Of a DNA stretch of 64,000 nucleotides, positions 1 through 8,928 are shown piece after piece. The notes below the pieces were generated by a model. It saw only the letters and a list, made by a program, of their open reading frames with translations. It made no database searches and had not been told where the DNA came from. This stretch comes from JAYWIG01 sp043789035 (GTDB taxonomy: Bacteria; Pseudomonadota; Gammaproteobacteria; Burkholderiales; Burkholderiaceae_E), in contig JAYWIG010000039.1 of the NCBI GenBank assembly GCA_043789035.1, positions 5,139 through 69,138 of the forward strand, given 5' to 3'. The position numbers and the translations under genes were made by a program. Position 1 is the first letter of the stretch; each line of letters opens with the position of its first letter.

Positions 1-837
1 CATCGCGATGGCTATCTAACCGATTTACTCTCAAGGCATACGATTGAGTACATTGATAGGCACGCCACTCGGGCCAAAGCTGATACCCCATTCTTCATAA
101 GCTTGCACTACACAGCACCTCATTGGCCCTGGGAAACCAGAGACGATTACGAAGTAGCCAAGAGCACTTCGAAGAACTTGTTTCATCTCGATGGTGGCAA
201 TATTCAAACCTATCGAAAAATGATTCATCACATGGATGAAGGCATTGGCTGGATTATGGAAGCACTAAAAAAGCATCAACTACTCGACAACACATTCATC
301 ATTTTTACCAGTGATAATGGCGGCGAGCGGTTTTCCGATAGTTGGCCTCTGGTGGGCGGCAAGATGGATTTAACCGAAGGCGGAATTCGCGTGCCTTGGA
401 TAGCGCATTGGCCCAGTGTTATTGCCCCAAACCAAACGACATCCCAGCATTGCATGACCATGGATTGGAGCGCCACTGTCATGGATTGCGCTGGAGCGAT
501 GCCAAAGCCTGACTTTCCTCTAGATGGCGTCTCATTGATGCCCGTGCTTCAAAACGTAGGGAAAGAATTCGAGCGCCCCCTGTTTTGGCGCATGAACCAC
601 AAACAGCAAAAAGCCTATCGTTTAGGTGATTGGAAATACCTTAAAGTGAACGAACATGAGTATTTATTCAATTTAAGCCACGACGCGCGCGAACGTTCAA
701 ATCAACGGCATAAAAACCCTGAACTTTTCGAGCAAATGAAAACCGCTTGTTATGCTTGGGAAGCAACTGTTCCAGAGATTGCGAAAGACGCTTCTATCAG
801 TCTAGGATATGGCATCGCTGACATGCCAGCCCGTTAG
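1..837 (+). CDS. Sulfatase, C-terminal part (cut by window edge)
   Basis: The reading frame is open from base 1, so the 5' end lies outside the window. The visible 278 residues contain the sulfatase signature TSDNGG (codons near 310-327) with its metal-binding Asp-Asn, an upstream HYTAPHWPW segment typical of arylsulfatases, and a C-terminal stretch (LGDWKYLKV...LFNL) that matches the small C-terminal domain of the family. These enzymes hydrolyse sulfate esters and are usually exported. The CxPxR formylglycine site would lie upstream of the window and cannot be checked. The stop is 8 bases before the ExbB-like gene, so the two may be co-transcribed. Confidence 0.85.
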   Translation, partial: HRDGYLTDLLSRHTIEYIDRHATRAKADTPFFISLHYTAPHWPWETRDDYEVAKSTSKNLFHLDGGNIQTYRKMIHHMDEGIGWIMEALKKHQLLDNTFIIFTSDNGGERFSDSWPLVGGKMDLTEGGIRVPWIAHWPSVIAPNQTTSQHCMTMDWSATVMDCAGAMPKPDFPLDGVSLMPVLQNVGKEFERPLFWRMNHKQQKAYRLGDWKYLKVNEHEYLFNLSHDARERSNQRHKNPELFEQMKTACYAWEATVPEIAKDASISLGYGIADMPAR

Positions 838-845
838 AACAAATT

Positions 846-1529
846 ATGCAAAATCAACTAGGCCTTTCTCATTTTTGGCAAAATGCCGACTCCGTATCGC
901 ATGGCGTTGCGTACTTACTGTTGGCTATGTCGCTTATCAGTTGGTTCATTATTTTCAAGAAAATCTTCAGCGTCTGGCAGTCGAAAAAAGCAGCGAAATT
1001 TGCTGCAGATGACTTTTGGAATACTGCGACTCTAACCGATGGAAGTAAAGCACTATCGGCAGCGGATACATCAGGTGTTTTTAGTGGCCTCGCCGTCAAG
1101 GCTGTGCAAGCGGCGTCCTTAGAACCATCGAGCGAACTCATCGCACATTTCGACAAAGAAGCGTTGATTACTCGCACCCTACGTCAAGAAATAAATGCAA
1201 GCTCTGCGCAGATGGAAAGCGGCTTAACGATTTTGGCATCAGTTGGCAGCGTTTCTCCATTTGTGGGTTTGTTCGGAACCGTGTGGGGCATTTACCATGC
1301 ACTGATCAATATCGCTGCAAATGGTCAGGTGCTCATTGATAAAGTTGCAGGCCCAGTGGGCGAAGCCCTGATCATGACGGCGGCAGGTTTAGCCGTTGCC
1401 ATCCCCGCGGTACTTGCCTACAACGCTTTTGTACGAGCAAATCGAGTAACGCAGGCCCAGCTCGACAGCTTTGCTTACGATTTACTTGGTGTGTTAACGG
1501 CCGGTAAACGAGTCAGCAAACAAGGGTAG
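846..1529 (+). CDS. exbB: MotA/TolQ/ExbB proton channel protein
   Basis: A 227-residue inner-membrane protein of the TolQ/ExbB family. An N-terminal membrane segment (about residues 20-40) is followed by a cytoplasmic loop and two more segments (about 130-155 and 170-195) carrying the typical SVSPFVGLFGTVWGI and GEALIMTAAGLAVAIPAV motifs. With ExbD it forms a proton-driven motor that energises TonB-dependent outer-membrane transport. The exbD-like gene starts 5 bases downstream. No TonB gene lies next to it, although a BtuB receptor is encoded 1.5 kb away on the other strand. Confidence 0.9.
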   Translation: MQNQLGLSHFWQNADSVSHGVAYLLLAMSLISWFIIFKKIFSVWQSKKAAKFAADDFWNTATLTDGSKALSAADTSGVFSGLAVKAVQAASLEPSSELIAHFDKEALITRTLRQEINASSAQMESGLTILASVGSVSPFVGLFGTVWGIYHALINIAANGQVLIDKVAGPVGEALIMTAAGLAVAIPAVLAYNAFVRANRVTQAQLDSFAYDLLGVLTAGKRVSKQG

Positions 1530-1533
1530 CATC

Positions 1534-2013
1534 ATGGCATTTGGAAGTATTGACGGCCAAAGTAACAAGCAGCCTATGGCTGAAATCAACACCACCCCTC
1601 TTGTGGACGTGATGCTAGTGTTGCTAGTGATATTCATCATCACGGCACCCTTGTTTACTCACGCCATTAAGCTAGAACTGCCTACGGCACAAGCGCCTAT
1701 AGCACCAGAAAAACCAGAGACAATCACGCTCGCGATAGACCCAGCCGGTAAGCTTTTTTGGAATAATGACGCGGTCACAACTGACGAAGACTTAAAGCGA
1801 AGACTATCGCAAGCGGCTTTGAAAACTCCGCAGCCCGATATTCAACTTCGGGCGGATAAAGATACGAAGTATCAGCGCTTGGCAGAGATTATGTCAGCAG
1901 CCCAGCAATCTGGGCTTGGGAAAATTGGCTTCGTTACTGACCCAAAACCGGACCCAAAACCGGCCCCAAAACCGGCCCCAAAACCGGACCGAAAGCCAGA
2001 GGCACAAAAGTAG
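1534..2013 (+). CDS. exbD: ExbD/TolR proton channel protein with Pro-Lys tail
   Basis: A 159-residue ExbD/TolR protein. After a short N-terminus, the segment MAEINTTPLVDVMLVLLVIF gives the single membrane helix with the conserved proton-carrying Asp in LVDVM. The periplasmic domain follows. The C-terminus is odd: four 12-base repeats encode PKPD-PKPA-PKPA-PKPD, then RKPEAQK. Such a Pro-Lys tract resembles the spacer of TonB and is not part of the usual ExbD domain. The gene is 5 bases after exbB and converges on the ParA-like gene, leaving only 10 bases. Confidence 0.9.
   Translation: MAFGSIDGQSNKQPMAEINTTPLVDVMLVLLVIFIITAPLFTHAIKLELPTAQAPIAPEKPETITLAIDPAGKLFWNNDAVTTDEDLKRRLSQAALKTPQPDIQLRADKDTKYQRLAEIMSAAQQSGLGKIGFVTDPKPDPKPAPKPAPKPDRKPEAQK
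1942..1989 (+). repeat. Four tandem 12-bp repeats in exbD
   Basis: The unit CCAAAACCGGMC occurs four times without interruption (final bases AC, CC, CC, AC). It is in frame and encodes PKPD or PKPA. The repeat could change copy number by slippage without shifting the frame. Confidence 0.9.
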
Positions 2014-2023
2014 TTTCCCTAGT

Positions 2024-2653
2024 TTAAGAAACCCACTTAATCAACGGCTGCCAGCTGCTTACGTCTTTATCAACACGCGAAGCTGGAACATCAAACAACG
2101 TTAGGCCATGAGCAGCAAGGTGCACATAGTTTTGTGTATCACGCAGGTAAGCTGCAACCGGTAGTTCTAAGCCACCAACAAAGCGCTCAAGTTGCTCAGC
2201 CGCTTTAGTACGAGCATCAACGCGCATACCAACAATACCTACTGTGCTTCGAAACACCTTCGAAGTCTTGCTGCTCTTAAAAATTGCTTCTAGGTCTTTC
2301 AAGAATGCGCCAGTTGCAAGCACATCAAACATTGAAGGTTGCAACGGCACAAGGATTTTGTCTGCCACACGAACTACGTCGGCAATGAATTTCTTTTGCA
2401 TCGCGGCGGGGGTATCGAGCACGACATGAGTTACGCCCTTAGGTGGCTTGGCAATACCAGAACTTAACTCCCAAGTTTGAATTGCCGCCGCATTTGTTGG
2501 GCGTAAGCCTAGCCAATGACGAGCTGATTGCTGCTCATCAAAATCGCCGAGCATAGCACTCTGGCCAGTGGCAGCGAAGTAACCCGCTAAATTCGTTGCA
2601 AGTGTTGTTTTACCGACACCACCTTTGGGGTTTACTACTGCGATAACTGGCAT
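2024..2653 (-). CDS. ParA/MinD-family partition-type ATPase, orphan
   Basis: A 209-residue P-loop ATPase with the deviant Walker A motif NPKGGVGKTT at residues 8-17 and a Walker B-like VVLDTPAA. The start ATG at 2653 was chosen because AGGA lies 5 bases upstream and the Walker motif is then at the usual place; a longer frame to 2707 adds an unconserved leader. No ParB or centromere-like partner is visible. It lies 58 bases after btuF on the same strand and may be read through from that unit. The cargo it positions is unknown. Confidence 0.8.
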   Translation of the reverse strand: MPVIAVVNPKGGVGKTTLATNLAGYFAATGQSAMLGDFDEQQSARHWLGLRPTNAAAIQTWELSSGIAKPPKGVTHVVLDTPAAMQKKFIADVVRVADKILVPLQPSMFDVLATGAFLKDLEAIFKSSKTSKVFRSTVGIVGMRVDARTKAAEQLERFVGGLELPVAAYLRDTQNYVHLAAHGLTLFDVPASRVDKDVSSWQPLIKWVS

Positions 2654-2711
2654 GGAATCCTCATTTAAAAAGTTTGATGCATGGTACCAAACAGGACGCC
2701 CAGTCACAAAA

Positions 2712-3566
2712 CTATCTTAACGAATCGAGCCTTTCACACAACACTGTGAGAGAGTCTAAAAGTTTTGTTGACGGCTGCGACAGCGTTGATTCTGGTAAAG
2801 AGATAAATGTCCAGGATGAGCTTTTATCGACGGCCCTTTTACGCCAGTACTCCTTTGCCGAGACATTGTTAGCAGAAACTATTGCACGAGTTTCACTTAG
2901 GACTACGGCTTCAGGATTCACGACTGCTGAACTCTGAGTTGCAGGTGCCAATAAAACTTGAGCACCACAATGCTTCAGCGCATTGGCCATGAAACTCGAT
3001 TGGCCAACTGTCATTAACGGCTCAGACCAAACCTGCACAAATACAGGTACTACCCGCGCATGGATTCGAGTTTCTAACGATTTCTTATAGGATTCAACTC
3101 GTTGGCTTGCTCTGCTTGGAGGCTGCTGCGAAATTGTTAGCAGTACCTCAAAATTGGCAATAATGTCCTTAAGCGTTTTTGGTTCACTCACAAACACGCG
3201 TAGCCCTAAGGACTCTAAACGAGAAACACTAGTTGCCTTTAGACCTGCGCCCCAAAGCATTACTAAATCGGGCTTCAATTTCGCAATGTTCTCAATTGAC
3301 GGCTCGGGAAAAGCTGACAAGCGAACCACTCTCTTTTCGGCAATCTTGCTGTGAACATCAACCGCAATAATCTGCCTATCAAGCCCTGCCTCAAAAGCCA
3401 TGTCTGTTAGGTGGGCAGAGAGCGTCACAACGCGATTCGGCTTACCTAACAAAACAATTTCACGCCCCCAATCGTCTTTCAAAGTGATGGGGGAAATGGC
3501 GCCCGCGAAGCCTATTGAATAAATGCAATAGGCGATAAAAAAGCAGGCTTTCGAAACTATCTTCAC
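2712..3566 (-). CDS. btuF: Periplasmic cobalamin-binding protein, BtuF-like
   Basis: A 284-residue secreted protein with an N-terminal signal segment and the BtuF/FhuD-type periplasmic binding fold: DDWGREIVL, then RVVTLSAHLTDMAFEAGL, and IENIAKLKPDLVMLWG. It would pass vitamin B12 to an inner-membrane ABC transporter. Its start overlaps the stop of btuB by four bases (ATGA), so both are translated together under the riboswitch. No btuC or btuD is in the window. The TonB receptor partner and the riboswitch support cobalamin as ligand. Confidence 0.8.
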   Translation of the reverse strand: MKIVSKACFFIAYCIYSIGFAGAISPITLKDDWGREIVLLGKPNRVVTLSAHLTDMAFEAGLDRQIIAVDVHSKIAEKRVVRLSAFPEPSIENIAKLKPDLVMLWGAGLKATSVSRLESLGLRVFVSEPKTLKDIIANFEVLLTISQQPPSRASQRVESYKKSLETRIHARVVPVFVQVWSEPLMTVGQSSFMANALKHCGAQVLLAPATQSSAVVNPEAVVLSETRAIVSANNVSAKEYWRKRAVDKSSSWTFISLPESTLSQPSTKLLDSLTVLCERLDSLR

Positions 3567-5485
3567 TCGTATGAAACGCCAATCATGAAATACCTAGGAG
3601 TTGCGCGATAGCCTGAAGCAAGTTGATATTGCTTATCGAGCAGATTACCGACTTTGCCAAATACTGACCAAGCCCCAAAGCCATAACTCGTTGATAGGTT
3701 CAACACGCCGTAACCACCTAAACGTGCACCATCGGTATCGAAACGATTACCTTGAAACTGCCATTGCGCTGAAGCTCGCATGCCATTTTTCCGGTTTGTT
3801 ATCGCTGCAGCATCTTGCCAGCTCATAGCAAATGAACCGTGTACATTGGCTCTGCGCGCCAATCGCCCCACGACAGGCTGAAAGGTTGAGAAATCAGTGT
3901 AATTGCCTTCAGTATCTTGCACCGTGACATTGCCGCGCAATCGAATACTTCCCAATTGTTGACTGGCTTCAATCGTTGCGCCGCTGACTTTGGCCGCGTC
4001 ATAGTTTTGCGAAACAAACGAAGAATCCAATTCAATTGCCTGCCGGATTTTTTGCGTAAATGCAGTCAGTTTAAAAGTCTGCTGGGCTTGCCGATATTGG
4101 GCGCCTATCTCGTAACCCAAAGACTTCTCAGGCTTCAACAGTGGGTTAGGCCCGAAAGGGTTGTACAGGTCATCAAAGGTCGGTGCTCTAAAGGCACTGC
4201 CGGCACTAGCACGCAGCTGCCATTCCTTATTCAACGTAAAACCATAGGCAACTGTGCCGGTATTCGCTTTGGGGCTAAGTGCAGCACCTTCTGAGTGAAT
4301 GGAATCATTGCGAAGTTGAAGCCGAATGCTGTGCTCATCAATGCGCGTTTCATACCCAGCAAAAACTGAATTTATACGACGCGCAGTTGCACCGTATACA
4401 GAACTTCCAGTACTTACCCCTGGGCCCGTTACGGTCTGCTTTGACGTTTCTGCGCCTGCAAATAAAGAGCCTGCCGAAGGTTGCTCGCCAAGCTTAAATT
4501 GATTGGTCCAAGCCAAATTTAAAGTATCAGACTTCGGTGCGAAGGGAAAAAACCCTGACGCATCAAAATAGTCATAAGCAATGCTTGATTTGCCAACTCG
4601 TAGTTCAGTGCCCCATGAGTTATTCAACTGGCCTTTCACAAAACCACTTAAGGAAGCAGTGCGGTAATCTAATCGTGTATCTGCGGGAAGAGAAAAGCTG
4701 CTGTCGTAAAAAGTTCGCCCTTGGGTAACAAAGCCGTTAAAACCAACATTGAATTGCGGCGCGATTTGATGCGAAACACCGACATTCAGCGCACTTTGGC
4801 GATTGCCATCTCTATCGGCTTGGTAACTTGATGAGCTAGGTAAAGTCGACTCATAACCCTTGGTTTGATCGCGAGCCAGAGATACTAACCATCGGGTTGA
4901 TTGATCTGCGCCTGATACACCGGCATTTGCTTTCAAAGTCGAATTTGAACCAACCGAAAAGCTTCCAAAAGGTTTCACTCCTACGGGTGCGCCGTCACCG
5001 TTTTGGCGTGTAAATATTTGAATCACTCCTCCTATAGCAGCCGAACCATAAAACGACGAAGACGGGCCGCGTGATACTTCAATTCTTTCAATTGCCGCTA
5101 GCGGAATAAACTCTAAATTTGCCCCACCTGAAAGCGGGTTCTCTAACCGAACTCCATCAATGATGATTAGGGTCTGAGCAGTCTTTGTGCCTCGCAAAAA
5201 CAAGCCACTGATTTTGCCTTGCCCGCCTTGCTGGGTTACCTCTAAGCCAGCTTCGATCTGCAGCAAATCGATCAGTGTCGAGGCTGGGCTATTGGCAATC
5301 GCCCTTCTATCGATAACAGTGGTGTCCGACAACACGTCAAGCACCGGTTGAATGCCACGTTTGCTCGTGATGTTGACGGTTTCAATCGTCGAATCATTCT
5401 GCTGGGCAGTTGCGGTTGAATTAAACGCGGTTAAATTAAAAATAGCGCACGCCGATAGCGCCACTGCAATAGGCAATTTTTTCAA
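3563..5485 (-). CDS. btuB: TonB-dependent vitamin B12 receptor BtuB
   Basis: An outer-membrane TonB-dependent receptor of 640 residues. After a signal peptide ending near STATAQ, a plug domain (about 25-170) carries VLSDTTVIDRRAI, LFLRGTKTAQTLIIIDGVRL and IERIEVSRGPSSSFYGSAA; a beta-barrel follows and ends in an aromatic residue region (MIGVSYE). I chose the TTG at 5485 as start because GGAG lies 7 bases upstream; the longer frame from 5572 would run through the riboswitch. It imports cobalamin across the outer membrane using ExbB/ExbD/TonB energy. Confidence 0.88.
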   Translation of the reverse strand: MKKLPIAVALSACAIFNLTAFNSTATAQQNDSTIETVNITSKRGIQPVLDVLSDTTVIDRRAIANSPASTLIDLLQIEAGLEVTQQGGQGKISGLFLRGTKTAQTLIIIDGVRLENPLSGGANLEFIPLAAIERIEVSRGPSSSFYGSAAIGGVIQIFTRQNGDGAPVGVKPFGSFSVGSNSTLKANAGVSGADQSTRWLVSLARDQTKGYESTLPSSSSYQADRDGNRQSALNVGVSHQIAPQFNVGFNGFVTQGRTFYDSSFSLPADTRLDYRTASLSGFVKGQLNNSWGTELRVGKSSIAYDYFDASGFFPFAPKSDTLNLAWTNQFKLGEQPSAGSLFAGAETSKQTVTGPGVSTGSSVYGATARRINSVFAGYETRIDEHSIRLQLRNDSIHSEGAALSPKANTGTVAYGFTLNKEWQLRASAGSAFRAPTFDDLYNPFGPNPLLKPEKSLGYEIGAQYRQAQQTFKLTAFTQKIRQAIELDSSFVSQNYDAAKVSGATIEASQQLGSIRLRGNVTVQDTEGNYTDFSTFQPVVGRLARRANVHGSFAMSWQDAAAITNRKNGMRASAQWQFQGNRFDTDGARLGGYGVLNLSTSYGFGAWSVFGKVGNLLDKQYQLASGYRATPRYFMIGVSYE

Positions 5486-5499
5486 AAGAGAACTCCAAG

Positions 5500-5700
5500 T
5501 AACTTCGCCCACCGCGAAGCGTGAATAGGAAAACCCTTTCGGCCGGTATCCGGGCTCACAAACCTCGATCATGTCGCCTTCCCAAACAGAAACTCATTGC
5601 GAGCCCGTTCAGTGGCATGTTGACATCACCTTTTACCAAAATAGATAGCGGTTTGCTTACCGTTGCGGGGGCAGCACTGATAACAGTTTCCCGTTTAACT
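5500..5700 (-). promoter_or_regulatory. Cobalamin riboswitch upstream of btuB
   Basis: On the minus strand the leader contains the conserved core GCTGCCCCCGCAACGGTAA (5657-5675), the B12 box GCCACTG (5610-5616), GGGAAGGCGACA just after it, and the closing arm GTGAGCCCGGATACCGGCC (5541-5559). These appear in the order known for adenosylcobalamin riboswitches. A hairpin CTTCGC-N5-GCGAAG (5503-5519) sits immediately before the GGAG ribosome site (5493-5496) and could act in the switch that hides or exposes it. It should turn btuB-btuF down when cobalamin is plentiful. Confidence 0.93.
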
Positions 5701-5773
5701 CTTTGAGCGTATTTTTAGTACGCCGAAAAAGCACCGAAAGCGTCCTAATGATAACTTATGAAAATGAAGAGTC

Positions 5774-8056
5774 TTACCTGAACGCAGAAATAACGATATC
5801 GGAAGTTAAAAGCTCAGGCAGCAATACTGCAGATTTTTGCCCGGCAGTTGGAAGCCAGACTTGGTACATAGGCACACCGCTACGTTTATAGCGGGCAAGC
5901 TCCTTCGTAATCGCTGCATCTCGCTTGGTCCAATCGGCGCGAAGCATAACGATCTTTTGCTCGGCAAAAAACTTCTTGACCGTATCGCCGTCGAGAACCG
6001 CCTTCTTGTTCACTTGGCAGCTCACACACCATGCGGCGGTGAAATCAACAAAAACCGGTTTGCCTTGCGCCAGCAGCTCATCAACTCGTTGCTGTGACCA
6101 CACTTCCCATCCACTGTTTTTTGACACAGATGCGGTCGGGGTTGATACTGATTCACCAGCAGCGTTTGCCACCAAAGTCCCCGCAGATGCAGTTGCGATT
6201 AGCGCCACGCAAAGCAAAAACACGGCTTTGCCCGAAGAAGCTTTACTTAGCAAAGCCAAGCGCTGCCATTGGCCATACACCCAAGCAGCAAAGCCGATTG
6301 CAATCATTGAAAGAAGCAATGACAATACAGCGTCGATATCGAGCTGCTGGCCAAATACCCAAACAAGCCAAGCCGCTGTTGCAAACATTGGGAAGGCAAG
6401 AAAGTGCTTCAAAGTTTGCATCCATGCGCCAGGACGAGGCAACATTTTCGCAGCAGCAGGCACCAGTGTCAGGAGCACATATGGCAAAGCCATACCTATG
6501 CCTAACGCCGTGAATACTGCAAACTGCACAGCCAAACTTTGCCCCAAGGTAGCGCCTAAGGCAGCTCCCATAAATGGCGCGGTACAAGGTGTTGCGACCA
6601 AAACAGCCAATGCACCAGAGCCAATTTCAGATAATGCCGATTGCTGCCTAACCACCATGTTCGACCTCGTTAACGAGATTCCAACTTCGAAAACACCCGT
6701 CAGATTCAAACCAATCAACGCAAAGAGCCAAGCCATTGCGACAACGAACCAAGGTGATTGCAGCTGAAACCCCCAACCAACGGATTGTCCAGCACTTTGA
6801 AACAAAACCATCAGCAACGCCAAGCCCCAAAACGAGGCGATAACTCCAAGAGCAAATAAAAGTGCGGCGCTTAATCTAGTTTTTGAGGTTGCACCGCTGT
6901 GACTTGCAAAACCGAGAATTTTTAGGCCCAGCACCGGAAACACGCAGGGCATTAAATTTAAGATGAGTCCACCGACAAAAGCAAAAACCAAGGTCAGGAT
7001 TAACGGCTGATCGACCACTACCGGGGTTACGCTATTGTTGGTTCCACTTAGTTTCGCGGCAGATTCATTCCTTGGGCCGAGATATTGGCTAACTAATATA
7101 GCACCCTGCGAATTAATCCACTTGCTCGTCCTCTTCGCCGAAACTTCCAGACCTTTCCCGTTAACGATGAGTAACCCCTCAAGCGAATCAGGTAACTTTA
7201 CCGAGTCAGACCACTTGGCTTCTATATTCAAAGTCGGCGAAGCGCTAACACTTGAATCCAAGTACACTTTCATCACACCAGCGGGTTGCAACATCTCTGG
7301 TTGATAGGGGAAAAAATCGATCTCCTGATCAGGTTTTGCTTCGACTACCAAGCCGGTGCCATTCAATGGGAGTCTAATTTTTGCGGCATTAGTGTCCGCA
7401 GAAAAACTTGCTTTTAAAGCCTCCCGGGCTTGATCGGCATTTTGAACTGCCGTTTGATGAGCGCGATCGAAAAGCGCCTTGTGCACTGTCTGCTTGCCAC
7501 CTTCAGCGCCACCTATTGCGAGCGCGAGATCAGCTTCACCGGGAATGCAGACATCCTTGCACATCAGCCACTGCACTTTGGCTGTAATGGTTGTTATCGT
7601 TGTAAAGTTCGCTGCGTTGTCAGGAACAGAAAGCTTTACAGGTAACAGCAAAGTTCCTTCGTAACCAAAGTTCACTAACGGGCCGATGGGAATGCGCTTG
7701 GGCACCGGCCACTCGATAGCGCCGGCTTTCCATTGCTCTGGAAGCTTCCACTGAATTTCGGTTGGAAGGCCACTATCACCTGGATTGCGCCAATATGTGT
7801 GCCAATGAGGATCGTGTTTTAGTAGAAGCCCGATCTTTAATGGTTCGCCTGACGGCGGCTTGCCGTCGTAATTACTTACCAGCTGAACCTCGACCGCATC
7901 GACCTTTACTGGGGCTGTACTAGTTTGTTTCGAAGCGCCGTTACCTCTCTGAACGCCCGGCATTTCAATCGCAGCATTCGAACTATCAGCGCCGAAAATT
8001 ACAAAAACCAAGTAAAGCGGCAAAAAATTGCAGAAAAAACGTGAAAATCTATTCAT
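5774..8056 (-). CDS. Thiol:disulfide interchange protein, DsbD/ScsB type
   Basis: A 760-residue three-part protein. The N-terminal periplasmic domain (about 45-320) has a CxxxC pair in MCKDVC. The membrane domain (about 350-610) contains NLMPCVFPVLGLK and VATPCTAPFMGAAL, the two redox cysteines of the DsbD core. The C-terminal thioredoxin domain has FTAAWCVSCQVNKK with the CxxC site. It carries electrons from cytoplasmic thioredoxin to the periplasm. The long N-terminal domain is more like ScsB than E. coli DsbD. It is transcribed alone, divergent from the zapB-like/zapA unit. Confidence 0.88.
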   Translation of the reverse strand: MNRFSRFFCNFLPLYLVFVIFGADSSNAAIEMPGVQRGNGASKQTSTAPVKVDAVEVQLVSNYDGKPPSGEPLKIGLLLKHDPHWHTYWRNPGDSGLPTEIQWKLPEQWKAGAIEWPVPKRIPIGPLVNFGYEGTLLLPVKLSVPDNAANFTTITTITAKVQWLMCKDVCIPGEADLALAIGGAEGGKQTVHKALFDRAHQTAVQNADQAREALKASFSADTNAAKIRLPLNGTGLVVEAKPDQEIDFFPYQPEMLQPAGVMKVYLDSSVSASPTLNIEAKWSDSVKLPDSLEGLLIVNGKGLEVSAKRTSKWINSQGAILVSQYLGPRNESAAKLSGTNNSVTPVVVDQPLILTLVFAFVGGLILNLMPCVFPVLGLKILGFASHSGATSKTRLSAALLFALGVIASFWGLALLMVLFQSAGQSVGWGFQLQSPWFVVAMAWLFALIGLNLTGVFEVGISLTRSNMVVRQQSALSEIGSGALAVLVATPCTAPFMGAALGATLGQSLAVQFAVFTALGIGMALPYVLLTLVPAAAKMLPRPGAWMQTLKHFLAFPMFATAAWLVWVFGQQLDIDAVLSLLLSMIAIGFAAWVYGQWQRLALLSKASSGKAVFLLCVALIATASAGTLVANAAGESVSTPTASVSKNSGWEVWSQQRVDELLAQGKPVFVDFTAAWCVSCQVNKKAVLDGDTVKKFFAEQKIVMLRADWTKRDAAITKELARYKRSGVPMYQVWLPTAGQKSAVLLPELLTSDIVISAFR

Positions 8057-8119
8057 AGAGTGCTGATGTTAATCAATTACAAGGGTAAATGGGCAGTTAA
8101 GCGACTTGACCAACCGTGT

Positions 8120-8347
8120 ATGAGTACCTACCATCATGAAATGGATCAAGAAATTCAAGGACTTGGCGAACAAATTGAACGTTTGTTGGCAATAACGCGC
8201 AAGCTAGGCGACGAGAACTCGCAGCTTAAAGCGCAGCTCAACTCTGCCCTATCAACCAACGATGGCATGAAGCAACGAATGGCAGATGCGAGGGCTAGGG
8301 TCGAATCCGCACTGTCTCGCTTGCCATTAGTATCGGATGAGGCATAA
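8120..8347 (+). CDS. Small coiled-coil protein, ZapB-like
   Basis: About 75 residues, almost all predicted coiled coil (EIQGLGEQIERLLAITRKL...ENSQLKAQLNSAL), ending SALSRLPLV. Proteins of this kind (TIGR02449-like) lie directly before zapA in beta- and gammaproteobacteria and are thought to be division accessory proteins. The start is uncertain: ATG at 8120 and 8141 are both possible and neither has a clear ribosome site; a frame from 8060 also exists. The zapA gene follows after 12 bases. Confidence 0.7.
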   Translation: MSTYHHEMDQEIQGLGEQIERLLAITRKLGDENSQLKAQLNSALSTNDGMKQRMADARARVESALSRLPLVSDEA

Positions 8348-8359
8348 GGGGCGAACGTG

Positions 8360-8662
8360 ATGGAACAACTAGGCGTAAAAATCCTTGATCGCGAATACAA
8401 GCTCGCAGTAAAACCAGAAGAAAAAGATCGTTTGTTAGACGCTGTGAGTATCGTCGACGACAAAATGCGCTCCTTACGTGACGCAGGCAAGATTGTCGGG
8501 TTAGAAAGAATTGCAGTAATGGCCGCTTTGCAGTTAGCGCACGAGCTGCTTGGTTCGCAAGCCCCAGGTGCTGCCAATACTTCCGGCGATTTGCAACGAA
8601 AAATTCGTCGCATGACAGCCGATATAGAAGCGGAGATCAAACGGCAGGAACGTTTGTTCTAA
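8360..8662 (+). CDS. zapA: Cell division protein ZapA
   Basis: A 100-residue protein with the ZapA pattern: VKILDREYKLAV at the N-terminus, EEKDRLLDAVSIVDDKM, then IAVMAALQLAHELL and a C-terminal coiled coil. ZapA binds FtsZ and bundles its filaments at midcell. ATG at 8360 is 8 bases from a GGGG ribosome site; a GTG one codon earlier is an alternative. Its position between a ZapB-like gene and 6S RNA is the classic proteobacterial order. Confidence 0.92.
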   Translation: MEQLGVKILDREYKLAVKPEEKDRLLDAVSIVDDKMRSLRDAGKIVGLERIAVMAALQLAHELLGSQAPGAANTSGDLQRKIRRMTADIEAEIKRQERLF

Positions 8663-8699
8663 GCAACGAGTTTTTACGCAAATGCAGGAGTAAAATAGA

Positions 8700-8890
8700 A
8701 TCTGCCCTGCGGTGTACGAGTAGAGCCAATCATTCCTTGAACCAATGCTTATAGCAAACAGGCTGTGGTGATTAGCGTGTTTTACTGTTGTGATTGTCCC
8801 TCGCGGACGAACCTGATGTAGAGCCCACTGCGGCCGACCTGAACCCCGGTTCAGGATGCTGGCTAGACGGCACAGGCGGGGCACCCTTTT
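8700..8890 (+). ncRNA. ssrS: 6S RNA
   Basis: The gap after zapA holds a sequence with the 6S RNA layout. The ends can pair (TGCCC at 8703-8707 with GGGCA at 8879-8883). The 5' half has GAGCCAATCATTCCTTGAACC, similar to the GGGCCAGTCCCCTGAGCC region of the E. coli RNA. The 3' half has the perfect hairpin CCTGAACC-CC-GGTTCAGG (8838-8855), matching the conserved CCTTGAACC hairpin. A T run at 8887-8894 follows and TAAAAT (8691-8696) is a fitting -10 box. 6S RNA mimics an open promoter and sequesters sigma-70 RNA polymerase. The exact ends are estimates. Confidence 0.85.
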
Positions 8891-8928
8891 TTTTAGGCTT
8901 ATTGGCTCAATACCTTTCGAAAGTCGAT

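Noticed and set aside
5486..5572. Upstream ATG start for btuB
   Set aside because: It lies inside the riboswitch and gives a leader without signal-peptide features; TTG 5485 has a ribosome site.
8794..8928. N-terminal extension of the TauE/SafE permease
   Set aside because: It overlaps the 6S RNA and its residues (PGSGCWLDGTGG) do not look like a membrane protein start.
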